Origin: Akanthomyces muscarius
Lineage: Eukaryota; Ascomycota; Sordariomycetes; Hypocreales; Cordycipitaceae
NCBI RefSeq assembly: GCF_028009165.1
Contig: NC_079246.1
Span: forward strand, 62,001-126,000
DNA: 64,000 nt
Reading direction: 5' to 3'
Shown here: positions 12,477 through 22,699 of the stretch, piece by piece
Layout: each line of letters begins with the position of its first letter
Numbering within the stretch: the stretch's first letter is position 1
Notes under the pieces: generated by a model
What the model was told of the DNA's origin: nothing
Seen by the model: the letters and a program-made list of their open reading frames with translations, nothing else
Database searches by the model: none
Position numbers and translations under genes: made by a program

Positions 12477-13837
12477 ATGGCACAAAGAATTTCCAAGACC
12501 GACGCCTCGGTGTGAGTAAAACCCTTCTCCGATGACACGTGAAAGTTTCACATGCCTAACATTTCTGTGCCGGGACAATCCAGCTCATCTGCAAGCCCTC
12601 CGGTGTATCCTGATATCAACACCCTGCGCCAGGCCATTCCGAAGCACTGCTTTGAACCAACTGTACTCAAATCTCTGAGCTACCTGGTCCGTGACGTTGT
12701 TCTGATTGGTGCTCTTGGCTGGGCCGCCGTTCGCTACATTCCTTCCCTTGAAGATGCAACTTTGAGAGCCACCGCTTGGATCCTCTATGGCTTTGCTCAA
12801 GGCCTCGTTTGCACCGGACTCTGGATTTTAGGCCACGAGGCTGGCCATGGGGCATTCTCCAAGCACCCTCTCTTGAACGACGTGGTTGGCTTTTTCACGC
12901 ACTCTAGTCTTATGGTGCCATACTACTCGTGGAAGTTTTCTCATCACCGCCACCACAAGTTCACGGGCCATATGGAGAAGGACATGGCCTTTGTCCCCAA
13001 AACGCGCGAAGACTATGAGCAGCGAGACAGTCTTTTTAACATGGAATACCTCGAAGACACGCCGGTATTCCAAGCCATTGCGCTCATCTTCCATCAGCTT
13101 TTTGGATGGGTTTTCTATCTGCTGTTCAACATCTCAGCTGGAACCGACAGCCAACAGAAGCCAACGTCCAGCTTCTTGGGCCGCAGCCATTTTGACCCTA
13201 CCAGCGCCGTCTTTCGTCGCAGCGAGGCCCCTTTCATTGCTCTGTCAGATCTTGGACTAGCTCTTAACTTTTTGGCTCTGTACAAGCTGTCCGGCGTTGT
13301 TGGTACACAAACAGTAGTGCTCTTGTATCTGCAACCTTACGTCTGGGTTCACCACTGGCTGAGTAGGTTACGAGCGCAAGCTACGCTGCCAATTCGAAGC
13401 TAACATACATTTTCAGTTGCTATTACCTATCTGCATCACACCCATGTAGATGTTCCTCACTTCGAGGCTAAGCATTGGACTTTTGTCAAGGGTGCGCTGG
13501 CCACAGTCGATCGCGACTTTGGCTTCATTGGGCGCCATTTTTTCCACGGCATCATTGAACACCACGTGGTTCACCATTTGTTTCCGTAAGTGAATGCACT
13601 GAGACGTAGCGGCAAAAAATTCATGAGCACTTGTACTTACCAGGATTATGCAGCCGTATTCCCTTTTACTATGCTGAAGAGGCCACCGAAGCGCTGAAGC
13701 CTGTCTTGGGAGATCTGTATCACCGAGACGATCGATCATTCCTCGGGCAGTTGTGGTCAAATTTCACTCAGTGCAAATTCGTCGCCGCTGACGAGTCCGT
13801 GCCCGGCGCTCTCAAATGGGTGCAAAAGTCCGAGTAA
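12477..13837 (+). CDS. delta-12-type fatty acid desaturase
   Basis: A membrane-bound, di-iron fatty acid desaturase of the FAD2/delta-12 type, which would act on acyl lipids in the ER. Four exons join in frame: 12477-12511, 12584-13362, 13417-13585 and 13654-13837, giving 388 residues. The first exon encodes only 11 full codons; its donor GTGAGT and a CTAAC branch site support it over the ATG at 12552. The N-terminal block (YPDINTLRQAIPKHCFEPT) is typical of fungal delta-12 enzymes. The three histidine boxes are HEAGH (96-100), HHRHH (132-136) and HVVHH (321-325). Box one has Ala where HECGH is common. The gene converges on the FkbM methyltransferase with 139 bp between stops. It may be the main delta-12 enzyme or a paralogue recruited to the neighbouring cluster; bifunctional or acetylenase activity cannot be told from sequence. 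Confidence 0.93.
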
Positions 13838-13976
13838 GTCGAGCCGTGGTGGGAATGTCGCCACGAGCGAACGTATACAAGAGCAGAGTATAATTTTTAG
13901 ATGACTACTTGTATAAGCTATAGAGATCAATTAGACGTATATTGCAAAAGATTCATCAGCTAGACCCCACTGTCTC

Positions 13977-14726
13977 TTACTTTCTCTTTGCTACCAACAT
14001 ATACATCTTCAGATCCTCAGGTGCCCAGTCAGGCCTCTCCGTGGTAACCGTAAACCCCTTGGAATCCAACAATGCCTCGGCCATAGCAAGCTCCCCTTTG
14101 CTGTCGCAAAGCTCTACTACAATATTGTTGATCAAATCCCAGTGTTTGTCGTCCAAGCCTTGCAACACATCCAATTCGGCACCTTCCACGTCCACCTTGA
14201 GTAGGTCAATGCGGCTTAGGTTTGGAACCTGGTCAAGAAAATCGGAAAGACGCTTCACGTCGACTTCTACCTTTTGTGTCTCTTCCATGAGTTTGGCGAT
14301 CGGGTGGTCTTTGTCAATGGATTTCATCTGATTCGATTTGTCTTGGGCGTACAGTGTGGAATTGCCAGGCATTTGAGGGAAAAATGTCAAAGCCAGACTT
14401 GTATTCTCTTTGCCTAAGCCGCATTGGTGAGCTTGCACACCCGAAATGTTGTGCAGCTCCATATTGCGCTGAAAAGTAGAAAAAGTGACTGGGGCAGGCT
14501 CAAAAGCGAGAATGGACGATGACGGATATTTCTTTTTCATATATAGGGTAAACATGCCGATGTTGCCGCCAGCGTCGACCATAAAGGCATCTTCAGGGAA
14601 GGACGCGACATCATAGCACTTGTCAACGAAGATCTCTTTGTGGATAAATTCGACTTCAAGTTTGGCAGCTGGGTTGGCGTAAACAGCCAAGCCATCTGCC
14701 AGACGAATTCTTTCCACTGAAGCCAT
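13977..14726 (-). CDS. FkbM-family SAM-dependent methyltransferase
   Basis: A 249-residue class I methyltransferase. The SAM-binding loop VDAGGNIGMFTLY is near residues 50-62, the acidic end of beta-2 is FEPAP, and the FkbM-type block LLKVDVEGAELDVLQGL follows near 180-196. The ATG at 14726 is preferred; there is no ATG further upstream in the frame. FkbM enzymes usually O-methylate sugars or polyketide hydroxyls. The gene is divergent from the GT1 glycosyltransferase at 15574 across 848 bp. Known pairs of this kind in Beauveria bassiana (BbGT86/BbMT85, from memory) first glucosylate a small molecule and then methylate the glucose 4-OH, so sugar O-methylation is the leading inference. No intron is needed. 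Confidence 0.9.
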   Translation of the reverse strand: MASVERIRLADGLAVYANPAAKLEVEFIHKEIFVDKCYDVASFPEDAFMVDAGGNIGMFTLYMKKKYPSSSILAFEPAPVTFSTFQRNMELHNISGVQAHQCGLGKENTSLALTFFPQMPGNSTLYAQDKSNQMKSIDKDHPIAKLMEETQKVEVDVKRLSDFLDQVPNLSRIDLLKVDVEGAELDVLQGLDDKHWDLINNIVVELCDSKGELAMAEALLDSKGFTVTTERPDWAPEDLKMYMLVAKRK

Positions 14727-15573
14727 TTTGGGAAAGTTGAGGTGGATGAGGGATAGCAAAACCGCACTTCAGTCTGAGTATACAAAAACACAAAGTGCGA
14801 TACTGTCCAGTTAGGGACTACGTCCTTTTTATCAAGCCCCGAGATATGCTCGCTTGCATGACAGCGTGTAATACCGGCAGCGCCACTTGATCGTCCCGGG
14901 CGGCCCGGCCCCAGAGAGATGTCCGAAGACCGACGCGGAGAGATACAGAGATACCGGCCACTAAAACCCACAGCTACTACGCTAGTGGCACACACCCGCC
15001 GAAATCTTGGTAATGACATTCTCGTCTTACCACATGTGCTTCGTAAAGATATTGATCTCGACATTGAGAGATGGATGAGTCAGCGGGAATTCGGCTTTCG
15101 CGAGATAAATCAGTAGAAACAGCGCAACAACATGGCTAATTAGCGTAATGATTGTCCGTTACATGGCATGCCACATCAAATTGAGCGGAGGTCGTCGGAC
15201 AGCTTCAGCTCCGATCTCCCGATCAACGCGGCAAGTCATAGACAGCCGTGGCGGGATCTCGATGGTGACATTACTTTGGCAAGGAGTATTCAGATCGTGC
15301 TGGTGTAACTGTAGAAGTGTACTGGTGCTGACTGCCGGCCGCACAAGAAGGGTCCCCTCAGCATGTCCCGGACATCCTCCGCTCCGTCGCAACCCGAACA
15401 CGTCTGACATGCTACGCGAGCAGGGCCGGACTGCTACAAGCTCGCGAGCCTGGTTATTGCAGTTAATGTTGGACTGTATAAATTGCAGAGCCCCGGATTC
15501 GACTACCCTTCCGACTCTGCGCTGCCTGGCTTCGTCAAGTAGATGTTGTTACCCCCTTTGCCTTCCCTATATC
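14727..15573. promoter_or_regulatory. divergent promoter region between methyltransferase and glycosyltransferase
   Basis: This 847-bp interval separates two head-to-head genes and should contain both promoters. A TATA box for the + strand gene is at 15477. An open frame upstream of 15574 runs in phase with the glycosyltransferase back to 15148, but its translation is low in complexity and unlike the family, so it is treated as leader sequence. Confidence 0.6.
15477..15483 (+). promoter_or_regulatory. TATA box of the glycosyltransferase
   Basis: TATAAAT lies 97 nt upstream of the chosen ATG at 15574. It supports that start over the in-frame ATG at 15148. Confidence 0.55.
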
Positions 15574-16959
15574 ATGGCTCCCTCACGCACCGACTCCAAC
15601 GTCGGCAGTACGGTTGACAAGTCCAACCTGAAGGTTATTGCACTTGCATCTCCTGCTGATGGGCATACTTTTCCGGTTCTGCGTATCGTGGAGGAGCTTG
15701 TCCTCCGCGGCTATGATGTGACGCTCCTCGCCGGCGAGGACTTCAAAGAACGCACAGCTGCTGTGGGTGCGCACTATATACCCGTTCCGCCTTATGATGG
15801 CATCGACAAGATCACCGCCGAGCTCTCCACCATAACAGACCTTGGGGATCGCGTTGGCGCCGCCATGACCAAACTCTTTATTGAGCCCACGGCTAGCCGT
15901 ATGTCGGTTCTCTACGCAGCCCTCGAGCTTGTGAAACGTGAGAACCCGTCTCACAAGATTCTACTCCTGACAGAGTCATTTTTCCTCGGCGATCATCCAC
16001 TGTTTCTTGGTGCGCCCCTTCCAAAAGGGTACAGTGAGCGGCCTCGCGCTATCAACATCAATGCCTGTAGCTACGCACTCAGCAGCGTCGACACGGCGCC
16101 CTTTGGCCTGGCCCTTGTGCCGGATGGAATGCCAGAGAGTCGTGAAATGTACCGGAAAATGCACCGCGACTTGCTGAACGGCCCGCTCGCAGCTGCTGCC
16201 GCTCTTCAAAAGAAAACATTCAGTGAGCTTGGCGCCAAATACATGGACAGTGTCGAGGCTTGTCATCCAATTGACGTTATTACCACCACGGCCGACGTGA
16301 CGCTGCAGATGTGCCCTCCTAGTCTGGAGTATCAACGCTCCGATACCCATCCGAAGGTGCGCTTTATCGGCGCTTTGCCACCCCGGCCCCCGAAGCAGAG
16401 TTTTGTCCCGCCGCCGTTCTGGAACACCGTTATCGAGGGTACCAGACGGGTCGTGGTAGTGTCACAGGGTACTGTCGCGGTGCGCTACGACCAGCTTCTT
16501 ATCCCGGCGGTGCAGGCGCTCGCAGACAGGAATGATATTTTTGTCGTGGCTGTCTTAGGACGCAGGGGCGCGGCTTTGCCCGTTGAAACTGTGATTCCGT
16601 CGAATACTCACGTCGTGGACTACTTGTCATATGACATAATGTTGCCTCGCGCTTCTGTGTTCGTATTGAATGCGGGCTATGGTGGATTCATTCATGGGAT
16701 CGTCAATGGCGTGCCCATGGTGTTGGCGGGTGGATCAGAGGACAAGCCTGAGGTTGCGAATCGTGGAGAGTTTGCTGGTGTGGGAATAAATTTGAGGACA
16801 GGAACACCATCACAAATCCAAATTCGAGAGGCGGTGGATGAGATTTTGTCAAACTCTAAGTATGCGAAACGCGTGAAGGAGCTTCAAGCAGAGAACGAAA
16901 ACATGAGAGCAATGGATTCGGTCGAGGAAGAGATTATTAGGTGGGCGACAATGGACTAG
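15574..16959 (+). CDS. GT1-family glycosyltransferase (MGT/UGT-like)
   Basis: A 461-residue, intronless sugar transferase of family GT1, with a GT-B fold and probably UDP-sugar as donor. The N-terminal Rossmann half begins KVIALASPADGHTFPVLRIV near residue 15. The donor half holds VVVVSQGTV and, near residue 366, NAGYGGFIHGIVNGVPMVLAG followed by EDKPEVANR. That is the fungal and bacterial macrolide-GT form of the donor signature. No signal peptide or membrane anchor is seen, so it is probably cytosolic. It is divergent from the FkbM methyltransferase. The likely role is glucosylation of a phenol, hydroxyl or amine on a small molecule, which the methyltransferase may then cap. The acceptor is unknown. 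A steroid or sphingolipid glucosyltransferase is less likely because membrane-targeting PH/GRAM domains are absent. Confidence 0.9.
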   Translation: MAPSRTDSNVGSTVDKSNLKVIALASPADGHTFPVLRIVEELVLRGYDVTLLAGEDFKERTAAVGAHYIPVPPYDGIDKITAELSTITDLGDRVGAAMTKLFIEPTASRMSVLYAALELVKRENPSHKILLLTESFFLGDHPLFLGAPLPKGYSERPRAININACSYALSSVDTAPFGLALVPDGMPESREMYRKMHRDLLNGPLAAAAALQKKTFSELGAKYMDSVEACHPIDVITTTADVTLQMCPPSLEYQRSDTHPKVRFIGALPPRPPKQSFVPPPFWNTVIEGTRRVVVVSQGTVAVRYDQLLIPAVQALADRNDIFVVAVLGRRGAALPVETVIPSNTHVVDYLSYDIMLPRASVFVLNAGYGGFIHGIVNGVPMVLAGGSEDKPEVANRGEFAGVGINLRTGTPSQIQIREAVDEILSNSKYAKRVKELQAENENMRAMDSVEEEIIRWATMD

Positions 16960-17813
16960 TCCTATGTTTGGGGCGAGAGGACAGTTTTACATGGCAGGTA
17001 TGGAAACGGAGAAAACGACTTGGTTGACTAATTAAGGCAAAACTTGAAGCCAGCGTTGCCTTTAGCGTTTCTATACCGCTACTTCAGTTTTGAAGCTGCC
17101 TGTGACGCACAGTGATTCACCACTGTCCGCTGAAGGTCAGACGAACGACTAGACAATGGACGTTATCATATAATAATAGCTACTCCTTTCTCGAAGGCTT
17201 CATTTGCTGTTGTTAAAGTAACAAACATTAGACTGGGACAGCTAGAGCGATGCGTTAGCCGCCATGTCAACTAGTTAGTTTTGTGGTGGCTACATAACTA
17301 TAGCTAGCATGGCAAGCATAGTCACCCAACGGTTACAAGCTAGTGCCACTACACAAGCCTTTGAAAAATACATAGTAATAGTGAACTATCTGCTAAGACG
17401 TGATCGCGTCTATTCGGCAGAGCCATGATGGGACATAGGTACAGAATAGCACGATAAAAAAGACTAAACTCTGGCCACCAGTACGGCAATTGAGATGGCA
17501 CCAAAAGTCACGAACGGTGGTGGAGCAGTAGTGCCCTAGCGACCGAGCTACTACCACTGGCTAGCTAAAACATCCGCTGTAATTGCAGTGCTCAACTAAC
17601 GGAAGCTGCCTTGTGCGCGAACAGTGACTATAAGCCTTGCAGCTGGGTTCTATTCCAAGGAGTCGATCCGTCATAGAAAGCATGGCATTTCAGACCCTGC
17701 ATCAAAGATTCGGCTTCCTTGCTATGTAGCGCCAATGTCTCATGCATCGGCTCAACCTTGGCTCGTTCGTAATTTCGCGCCGCTTGGTGGAGGTGCATGT
17801 GTATACAGATTGT
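16960..17813. other. convergent intergenic region
   Basis: This lies between the stops of the glycosyltransferase and the MFS carrier. It is AT-leaning and contains no supportable gene. It should hold both 3' ends. Confidence 0.55.
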
Positions 17814-19359
17814 TTAGACTTTCTTCCACAACCCTGGGCCAACTAAAGAATGCCTCGCAAGCACCACAATGACAGCTCCGAGAAGTGCTGTGACACCCGA
17901 AAAGATAATCAAGCCGGAAAAACTGCCGTTTTGTCTGCTGACGATTGCACCGCCGATAGGATTTCCGACGAGAGTGGCAATGGCGGCGAAAACGTAGAGC
18001 GATCCATTTCGTGTTCCGAGATCTCGCATATCGGAGATGGATGCGACAATGGCCGGAATAATAGATAGGGTACAGCCAGATGAGAAACCGTAGAGAACAC
18101 CATAGACGATTAAAGGCGCATTTGAATGGGCCGGCAGCCAAATGGCCAAAGTAAAGATGCCGCCTAGGAGCGTGAAAAGAAGCATGACATTCAACACGCC
18201 GACGCGATCGCCGACATACGCAGGGATGATACGCCCAAAAGTCCTGGTGTTTGTCAGTGATGGCCCAATTCTACTTGTAAAGGAACACGTACGATGAAGC
18301 GTTGATGATGGACACCATGTAGCCGGCCAAACCTGCGGACATTCCTGTTGCCTTTGCCTGCACAATAATGAAATTGAACGGCAAAAAGGCACCGATATAA
18401 ACCATAAATGTTCCGATGGTGAGAAGCAGAAAAGGACGCTCATAAAATGGAACAATGAAAGCCTTGAACTTGAACGGCCGCTTTGGTGGAGGTAGTCGAG
18501 ACTTGACCGTGAGATTTCCGATGATTAAGAGTGCGAGAAAAAGAAATGCCGTAGATCGCATAGCCCAGGCGAAGCCGGCTGACACAACCAGATGATTGAC
18601 CATTATAGGAAGAACGACACCCCCAAGACTGGACCCGGCTGTTACAATACCGAACGCGAAAGCCCGATGCCGACGGAACCACGTCCCCAGGGCGGCGATA
18701 GCTGTTGGTATTTAGCATATAAAAGAAGACTAAGACTTGGCGTAACTTGCGGGCATAGAAAAGAAAAGAGCAGCCCATAGCACTGCAAATACTCTGGGCG
18801 AGGAATATTTGGTAATACTCTTTCGACAGAGATGTCATCATGAGGCCGAAAACATGTAAAAATGATCCAATCAGTACAGGAATGCGAGGGCCGAGATCAT
18901 CCGTCATTTTGCCAACGACAGGGCCCTTTGAGAACATTAGCACAAGTAGTTATTAGGCACATCGAGCTCGTACCCAGAAAAACATCATAAATGATTCGGT
19001 CGATGTGATCCAAGCCACAGTGCTGGGTGAATATGAAGCCAGTTGATGGTGTTGGTAGTAATCTTGGAAAATTCCGATACCTAAGAATATGAGAAAAGTT
19101 CTGTAACAACCAGCTGCGAGCCATGAGACGTACAGTTGATCCAGCCAAAGCTTGCAAAGACGGTACAAAAGCCCCCGAGCACTACCGTCCACGCCGCCAG
19201 CCCACCATCGGGCGGCGCATTGGTGTCAGCGGTCGCTGTGGTCGGCAGCGTCTTTTCAACATCGACGGGCCGTTGTTCATCGCCATCGAAGACAGTTGAC
19301 GGCGACGAGTCCCGTGGTGTTTCCCGGTTGGGGCCTCTGGTTTCTGATCGTGTGTCCAT
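17814..19359 (-). CDS. MFS transporter, monocarboxylate-porter (MCT) type
   Basis: A 12-helix major facilitator of 448 residues from five exons (minus strand: 19359-19134, 19080-18974, 18925-18751, 18701-18293, 18243-17814). A Ser/Thr-rich tail precedes the family opening PPDGGLAAWTVVLGGF and FGWIN..GIFQDYYQ. Later landmarks are GPVVGKMTDDLGPR and FGIVTAGSSLGG. Fungal MCT-like carriers move organic acids, nucleobases or secondary metabolites across the plasma membrane. The third intron (18750-18702) fits only as a GC..AG intron with the donor GCAAGT; a GT donor there breaks the frame. The gene is divergent from the Zn2Cys6 regulator, which suggests it is that regulator's target and the cluster's import or export step. 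The substrate is unknown. Confidence 0.9.
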
Positions 19360-20070
19360 AGGATTCGAGATTTGCTGTAGTTGGAGGAGTAGGAAAACAG
19401 GGCGGTGGTGGGGGCAAGTATACTTATTCTAAGCGGGGCGAAGGTTTCTGTCTTCTGCGCTGCTGGATTATATGAAGTGTTTCCAGACGGGCGTCATCAT
19501 GTTTTTATAGACTGCCATTTTGCTCGCGGCTCGCGCATAGTTGGGATGCTTGAAAGAGAACTCGAGCAATGGTGCTTAAAAGGGTCTAGCGATCTTAGCC
19601 TTGTCCAGGTCGGCCTTCGCGTTTAAGAAAGGAGTCCCACCAGAGGCAAGGCAGGACCAGAGGAACAAGACCCTCTCGAATTATTCTTGCCGCCAATGGA
19701 GCAGCTTATAAATCTGATTTTGGATCATACCGTCCAAGACCCATGTTTTGATGGAACAGGAGCGTACTCCCTAGGCTGGCAATACTTCGCACTAGTTGTG
19801 TCGAGGTGCTAGAGCCTAGAGGTGCTGGGGAGCCCGTGGGGAGCCGTGGGAAGCAACTACCCCTGCAACTTTGCTCGAGCTTTGCAGCCATATTCGGCCT
19901 AGCGTATTGAGTATCCTCCGCCGCGCGGCGAAGTTTGTCAGGGCTGCTGGTCGTTAGGGACCAGCGGCAAGTCCTTCATCATGAAAGCACCAAACGCCCC
20001 GAGGACAAGTCATCTACGAATATATCAAAGTGTGCCGCTGATACTACACTGGACTCTGCGGGGAGCAAAA
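19360..20070. promoter_or_regulatory. bidirectional promoter of MFS carrier and Zn2Cys6 regulator
   Basis: A 711-bp head-to-head interval. It contains a perfect 12-bp GC palindrome at 19919-19930 (CGCCGCGCGGCG), about 140 nt before the regulator's ATG. Zn2Cys6 dimers commonly bind paired CGG/CCG triplets, so this is a plausible self-control site, although not proven. No gene is seen inside. Confidence 0.45.
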
Positions 20071-21685
20071 ATGGTGGGTGTCGCTGGGAGGTCTAAGGCC
20101 TGTCTTGACTGCAAGCGACGGCGGGTAAAAGTATGTGATTGGTGCGATCACTCAAGCCTGGTAAACAACATGTCGGATCCTAACAATTACAGTGCGACCT
20201 CACCGAGCCACGGTGCCTTCGCTGCAGCAGGGCAAAGATACATTGCCAAGGATACAAATTGGAAACGGTCTGGGTCAATCGAACGCTCGAGCAGCCAGGG
20301 TTGACGGCGGCGGCTGCCATCGCCGGCGCCGCCCGGCTTCCACAGAGACCAGGCCAGCGCCGCCTGCACCTTCTCAACCAACTGAAGTTGGAATGCGCAT
20401 CTCCCGTCCGCGATCCCCTGAATTTCAGATGTCGTGCCCTCCAAGTACTTGACGGTATTTATACACCTTATCTGAGTCTTGAAGGCGCCTACCCGTCGGC
20501 TGTGTCGTGGCTAGAAGCTATTGGCGAGATGAAAGAGGGCTGCGATGCGCTGGATCAGTCACTGCTAGCATTTTGTGCTATTCAAATTCGCGTCGTTGGC
20601 GAAAACTCAATTTCCTATGATGACACAGTCCAACTGTACAACCACGCCCTTCGAAATGTTATTGAGGATCTCGCTCGGGGAAAAGGAGCACGGGAGGAGA
20701 CGCTTGCCGCAATTATTGCCCTTTCTACTTGCGAGGTAAAACTCCACTGTAAAAGACTAACCGGAGAAGCCATCTAATTGATATCTACCTAGCTATTCCT
20801 ATTTGTCAAGGATCAAAGCCTGAGCATCCATGCTCATGGCATCTCCGAAATATTACGCCATCGTGATGTGATGCAACCGAGCCGTTACTGGGACAGGCTA
20901 GTTGTACGGATGTGCCTCATCTGTGTAAGCCTTGTGGCGCGCTCATCTCTTCTTGTTAGAAACGCTAATGAACACAGATCGTTGGTGGTTTGACCCATGG
21001 ACGCGCACTGGCGCTCGCCCCTGGAGAGTGGTACGCGCTGCTGGGTCCGGCCCCGACAGACTCGTTTGCCCATTTACTTAAAGTGGCTGTCGAGATTCCG
21101 GCTATACTGGAAAAGGCAGAATCCTTGGTTGAGAAAAGGTACCCCGAATCGCTAACAGCACGATGCACTGATTTGCTCACCCGCAAGTTCTATGAGTTGA
21201 AAGAATGGCGAGCTCAAAAGGCCTCACCGTATTGGGTCGTCCCTTCCACCTTGGAGAACCCTGCCGATGAAAAATATAATGACAAGCTATTTCCATTCGC
21301 TCTGAAGTTTCACTCAATTGCGACAGCAGTCGAATGGATATTTTGCTCTACCATAATGTTACGAACAGTTGATGCCGCCTTGACTGCGGGTAGTGTCGGC
21401 CTCTCGTCGCCAAATAATGGGTTACTGGTGTGCGATTTAGCGCTCCAGGGGAAGGCAGACAAGCTGGCACGGCTTTTGTGCCAATGTTTCGAATATTGCT
21501 TTACCCTGAATAATGGGACACTTGGAGCGCAAGCTACTTGTAGCGCGCAATGGGCGGTCCAGACTTACTTTGACCATCGCGGACGCACTCGAGAAATTGA
21601 ATGGTGCAAGAATATAAGCGCGATGGGAGCGGCCACACACAGCCGGCTTAAATTAATGGCTGTAGGGAAAACTGATAATACGTAA
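20071..21685 (+). CDS. Zn(II)2Cys6 transcription factor (DUF3468-type)
   Basis: A fungal zinc-cluster regulator of 480 residues from four exons: 20071-20130, 20193-20735, 20793-20924 and 20978-21685. The DNA-binding cluster is split by intron 1, with ACLDCKRRRVK before it and CDLTEPRCLRCSRAKIHC after it. This gives the six cysteines with normal spacing. The rest resembles the DUF3468 (Fungal_trans_2) effector domain. The ATG at 20071 is preferred to 19981 because it places the cluster eleven residues in, as is usual. Such proteins act in the nucleus as dimers and often control adjacent genes. Here the nearest targets would be the divergent MFS carrier and the glycosyltransferase-methyltransferase pair. 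The inducing signal is unknown. Confidence 0.9.
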
Positions 21686-21711
21686 TAATTGGCCATTAAT
21701 ATCGGAAAAAG

Positions 21712-22396
21712 CTAAACCAGCGCCTCACATCCGGAACCAATCATGACGGCATTCTGAGCTCCCAGTCGCTCTTCTGGAATATGATGTAGCAATAGCTCCG
21801 GAAGGGTTGACAAAGCATCGACTTCCACGTCCGAAATGTCCCGATATTTTTCACAACTCTGCGTCCTTTTCTTCTGATAAGCCGAGTGTGTACACTGGAG
21901 TTGTGGGAGTGTCAAAGACCAGCGCTGGAGCCCATGATGAGTTCTTCAAGACAACTAGCTTAATTTCCGGGTCTTCGCGTATATTATTAACCTCTGACAT
22001 GCTGAGCCTGTCTAGATACTTCACTTCCACGAGGACATTTGACCGGCGAATATCCACAACCAAGACGTAAATCAGAGAGAAAAGTGTGATGTGAGTCATA
22101 TGCATTAGACAATTCTCCATGGCATATTCCCTTGTGTGAGAGGCTGGTAGCAACTTGGTGCAGTAGTCGTCGTCTGACGCTAGCTTCTGGCTGAAGATGT
22201 TCATGGCGGACTCTAGAGTTGGACTGGACGGGATAAATAATGTAGATACGGATTGCATTTGGACCCTTCCGGAGAAGGTCTCTGAGTTAAAGGAAAGCAG
22301 ATCTCCTCCCAGTTGCCTGTTGGTGCCGACCTTTCGCAGGTGCCGACCCGTGAGCAACTCACAGCAGTGTGCTTCGTTTTGTTGCGTGACGTGCAT
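21712..22396 (-). pseudogene. unknown protein gene, probably frameshifted
   Basis: I do not recognise this protein. On the minus strand a frame opens before 22396 (first ATG at 22396) and stays open to 21851. The sequence looks coding: acidic and basic residues alternate, with one hydrophobic stretch LFSLIYVLVVDI. Around 21850-21900 the reading switches to another frame that continues to a stop at 21712 (CEKYRDISDVEVDALSTL to GSGCEALV). No intron with good borders joins the two frames, so a one- or two-base indel is the simplest explanation. An in-frame TGA lies about 70 nt upstream, so the 5' end may also be missing. It sits between the Zn2Cys6 gene and a transposon. Confidence 0.45.
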
Positions 22397-22533
22397 CTTG
22401 ACCACAACGTACTTTGTCTTACTATGGAAAAGTATCACATCAGGGTCAAATAGTAAAAACCCTCATTAATATTTGATACACGTGTTAACTTCTTCCGTCA
22501 AGGCGATCATTCAGATGCACGGGATGATAGCTA

Positions 22534-22699
22534 TTATTTGTATCTGCGGATTTTCTCCGCGGCCTCTTCGCCTCCATAGAGCTTATTAAGCTTATTCCAT
22601 AGCTTGATGTTGCCGTTCAAAGAAGGTGTCGGAATTTTAACCATTTTATGTGGATATGCATCCTCGGCCCAAAGTACTGGGTATGTTGCGAAAGTTTTA
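22534..22699 (-). pseudogene. small unknown reading frame split by a transposon (3' part)
   Basis: On the minus strand, 54 codons stay open up to the transposon edge and end with TAA at 22536-22534. The C-terminal end is lysine-rich (LWNKLNKLYGG, then EKIRRYK). If the element and one TA duplicate are removed, the frame joins without a shift to the right flank at 24383-24368, where ATG-ATG opens it, for a total of 59 residues. I do not recognise the family and make no functional claim. Confidence 0.4.

Noticed and set aside
12552..13403. Desaturase as a single exon starting at ATG 12552
   Set aside because: This would end at an early stop and lose the third histidine box. Four exons from ATG 12477 give consistent frames and a typical N-terminus.
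15148..15573. N-terminal extension of the glycosyltransferase (in-frame ATG at 15148)
   Set aside because: The extension has no family similarity and is rich in Cys, Arg and Ser. A TATA box at 15477 lies inside it, and the GT1 fold begins right after the ATG at 15574.
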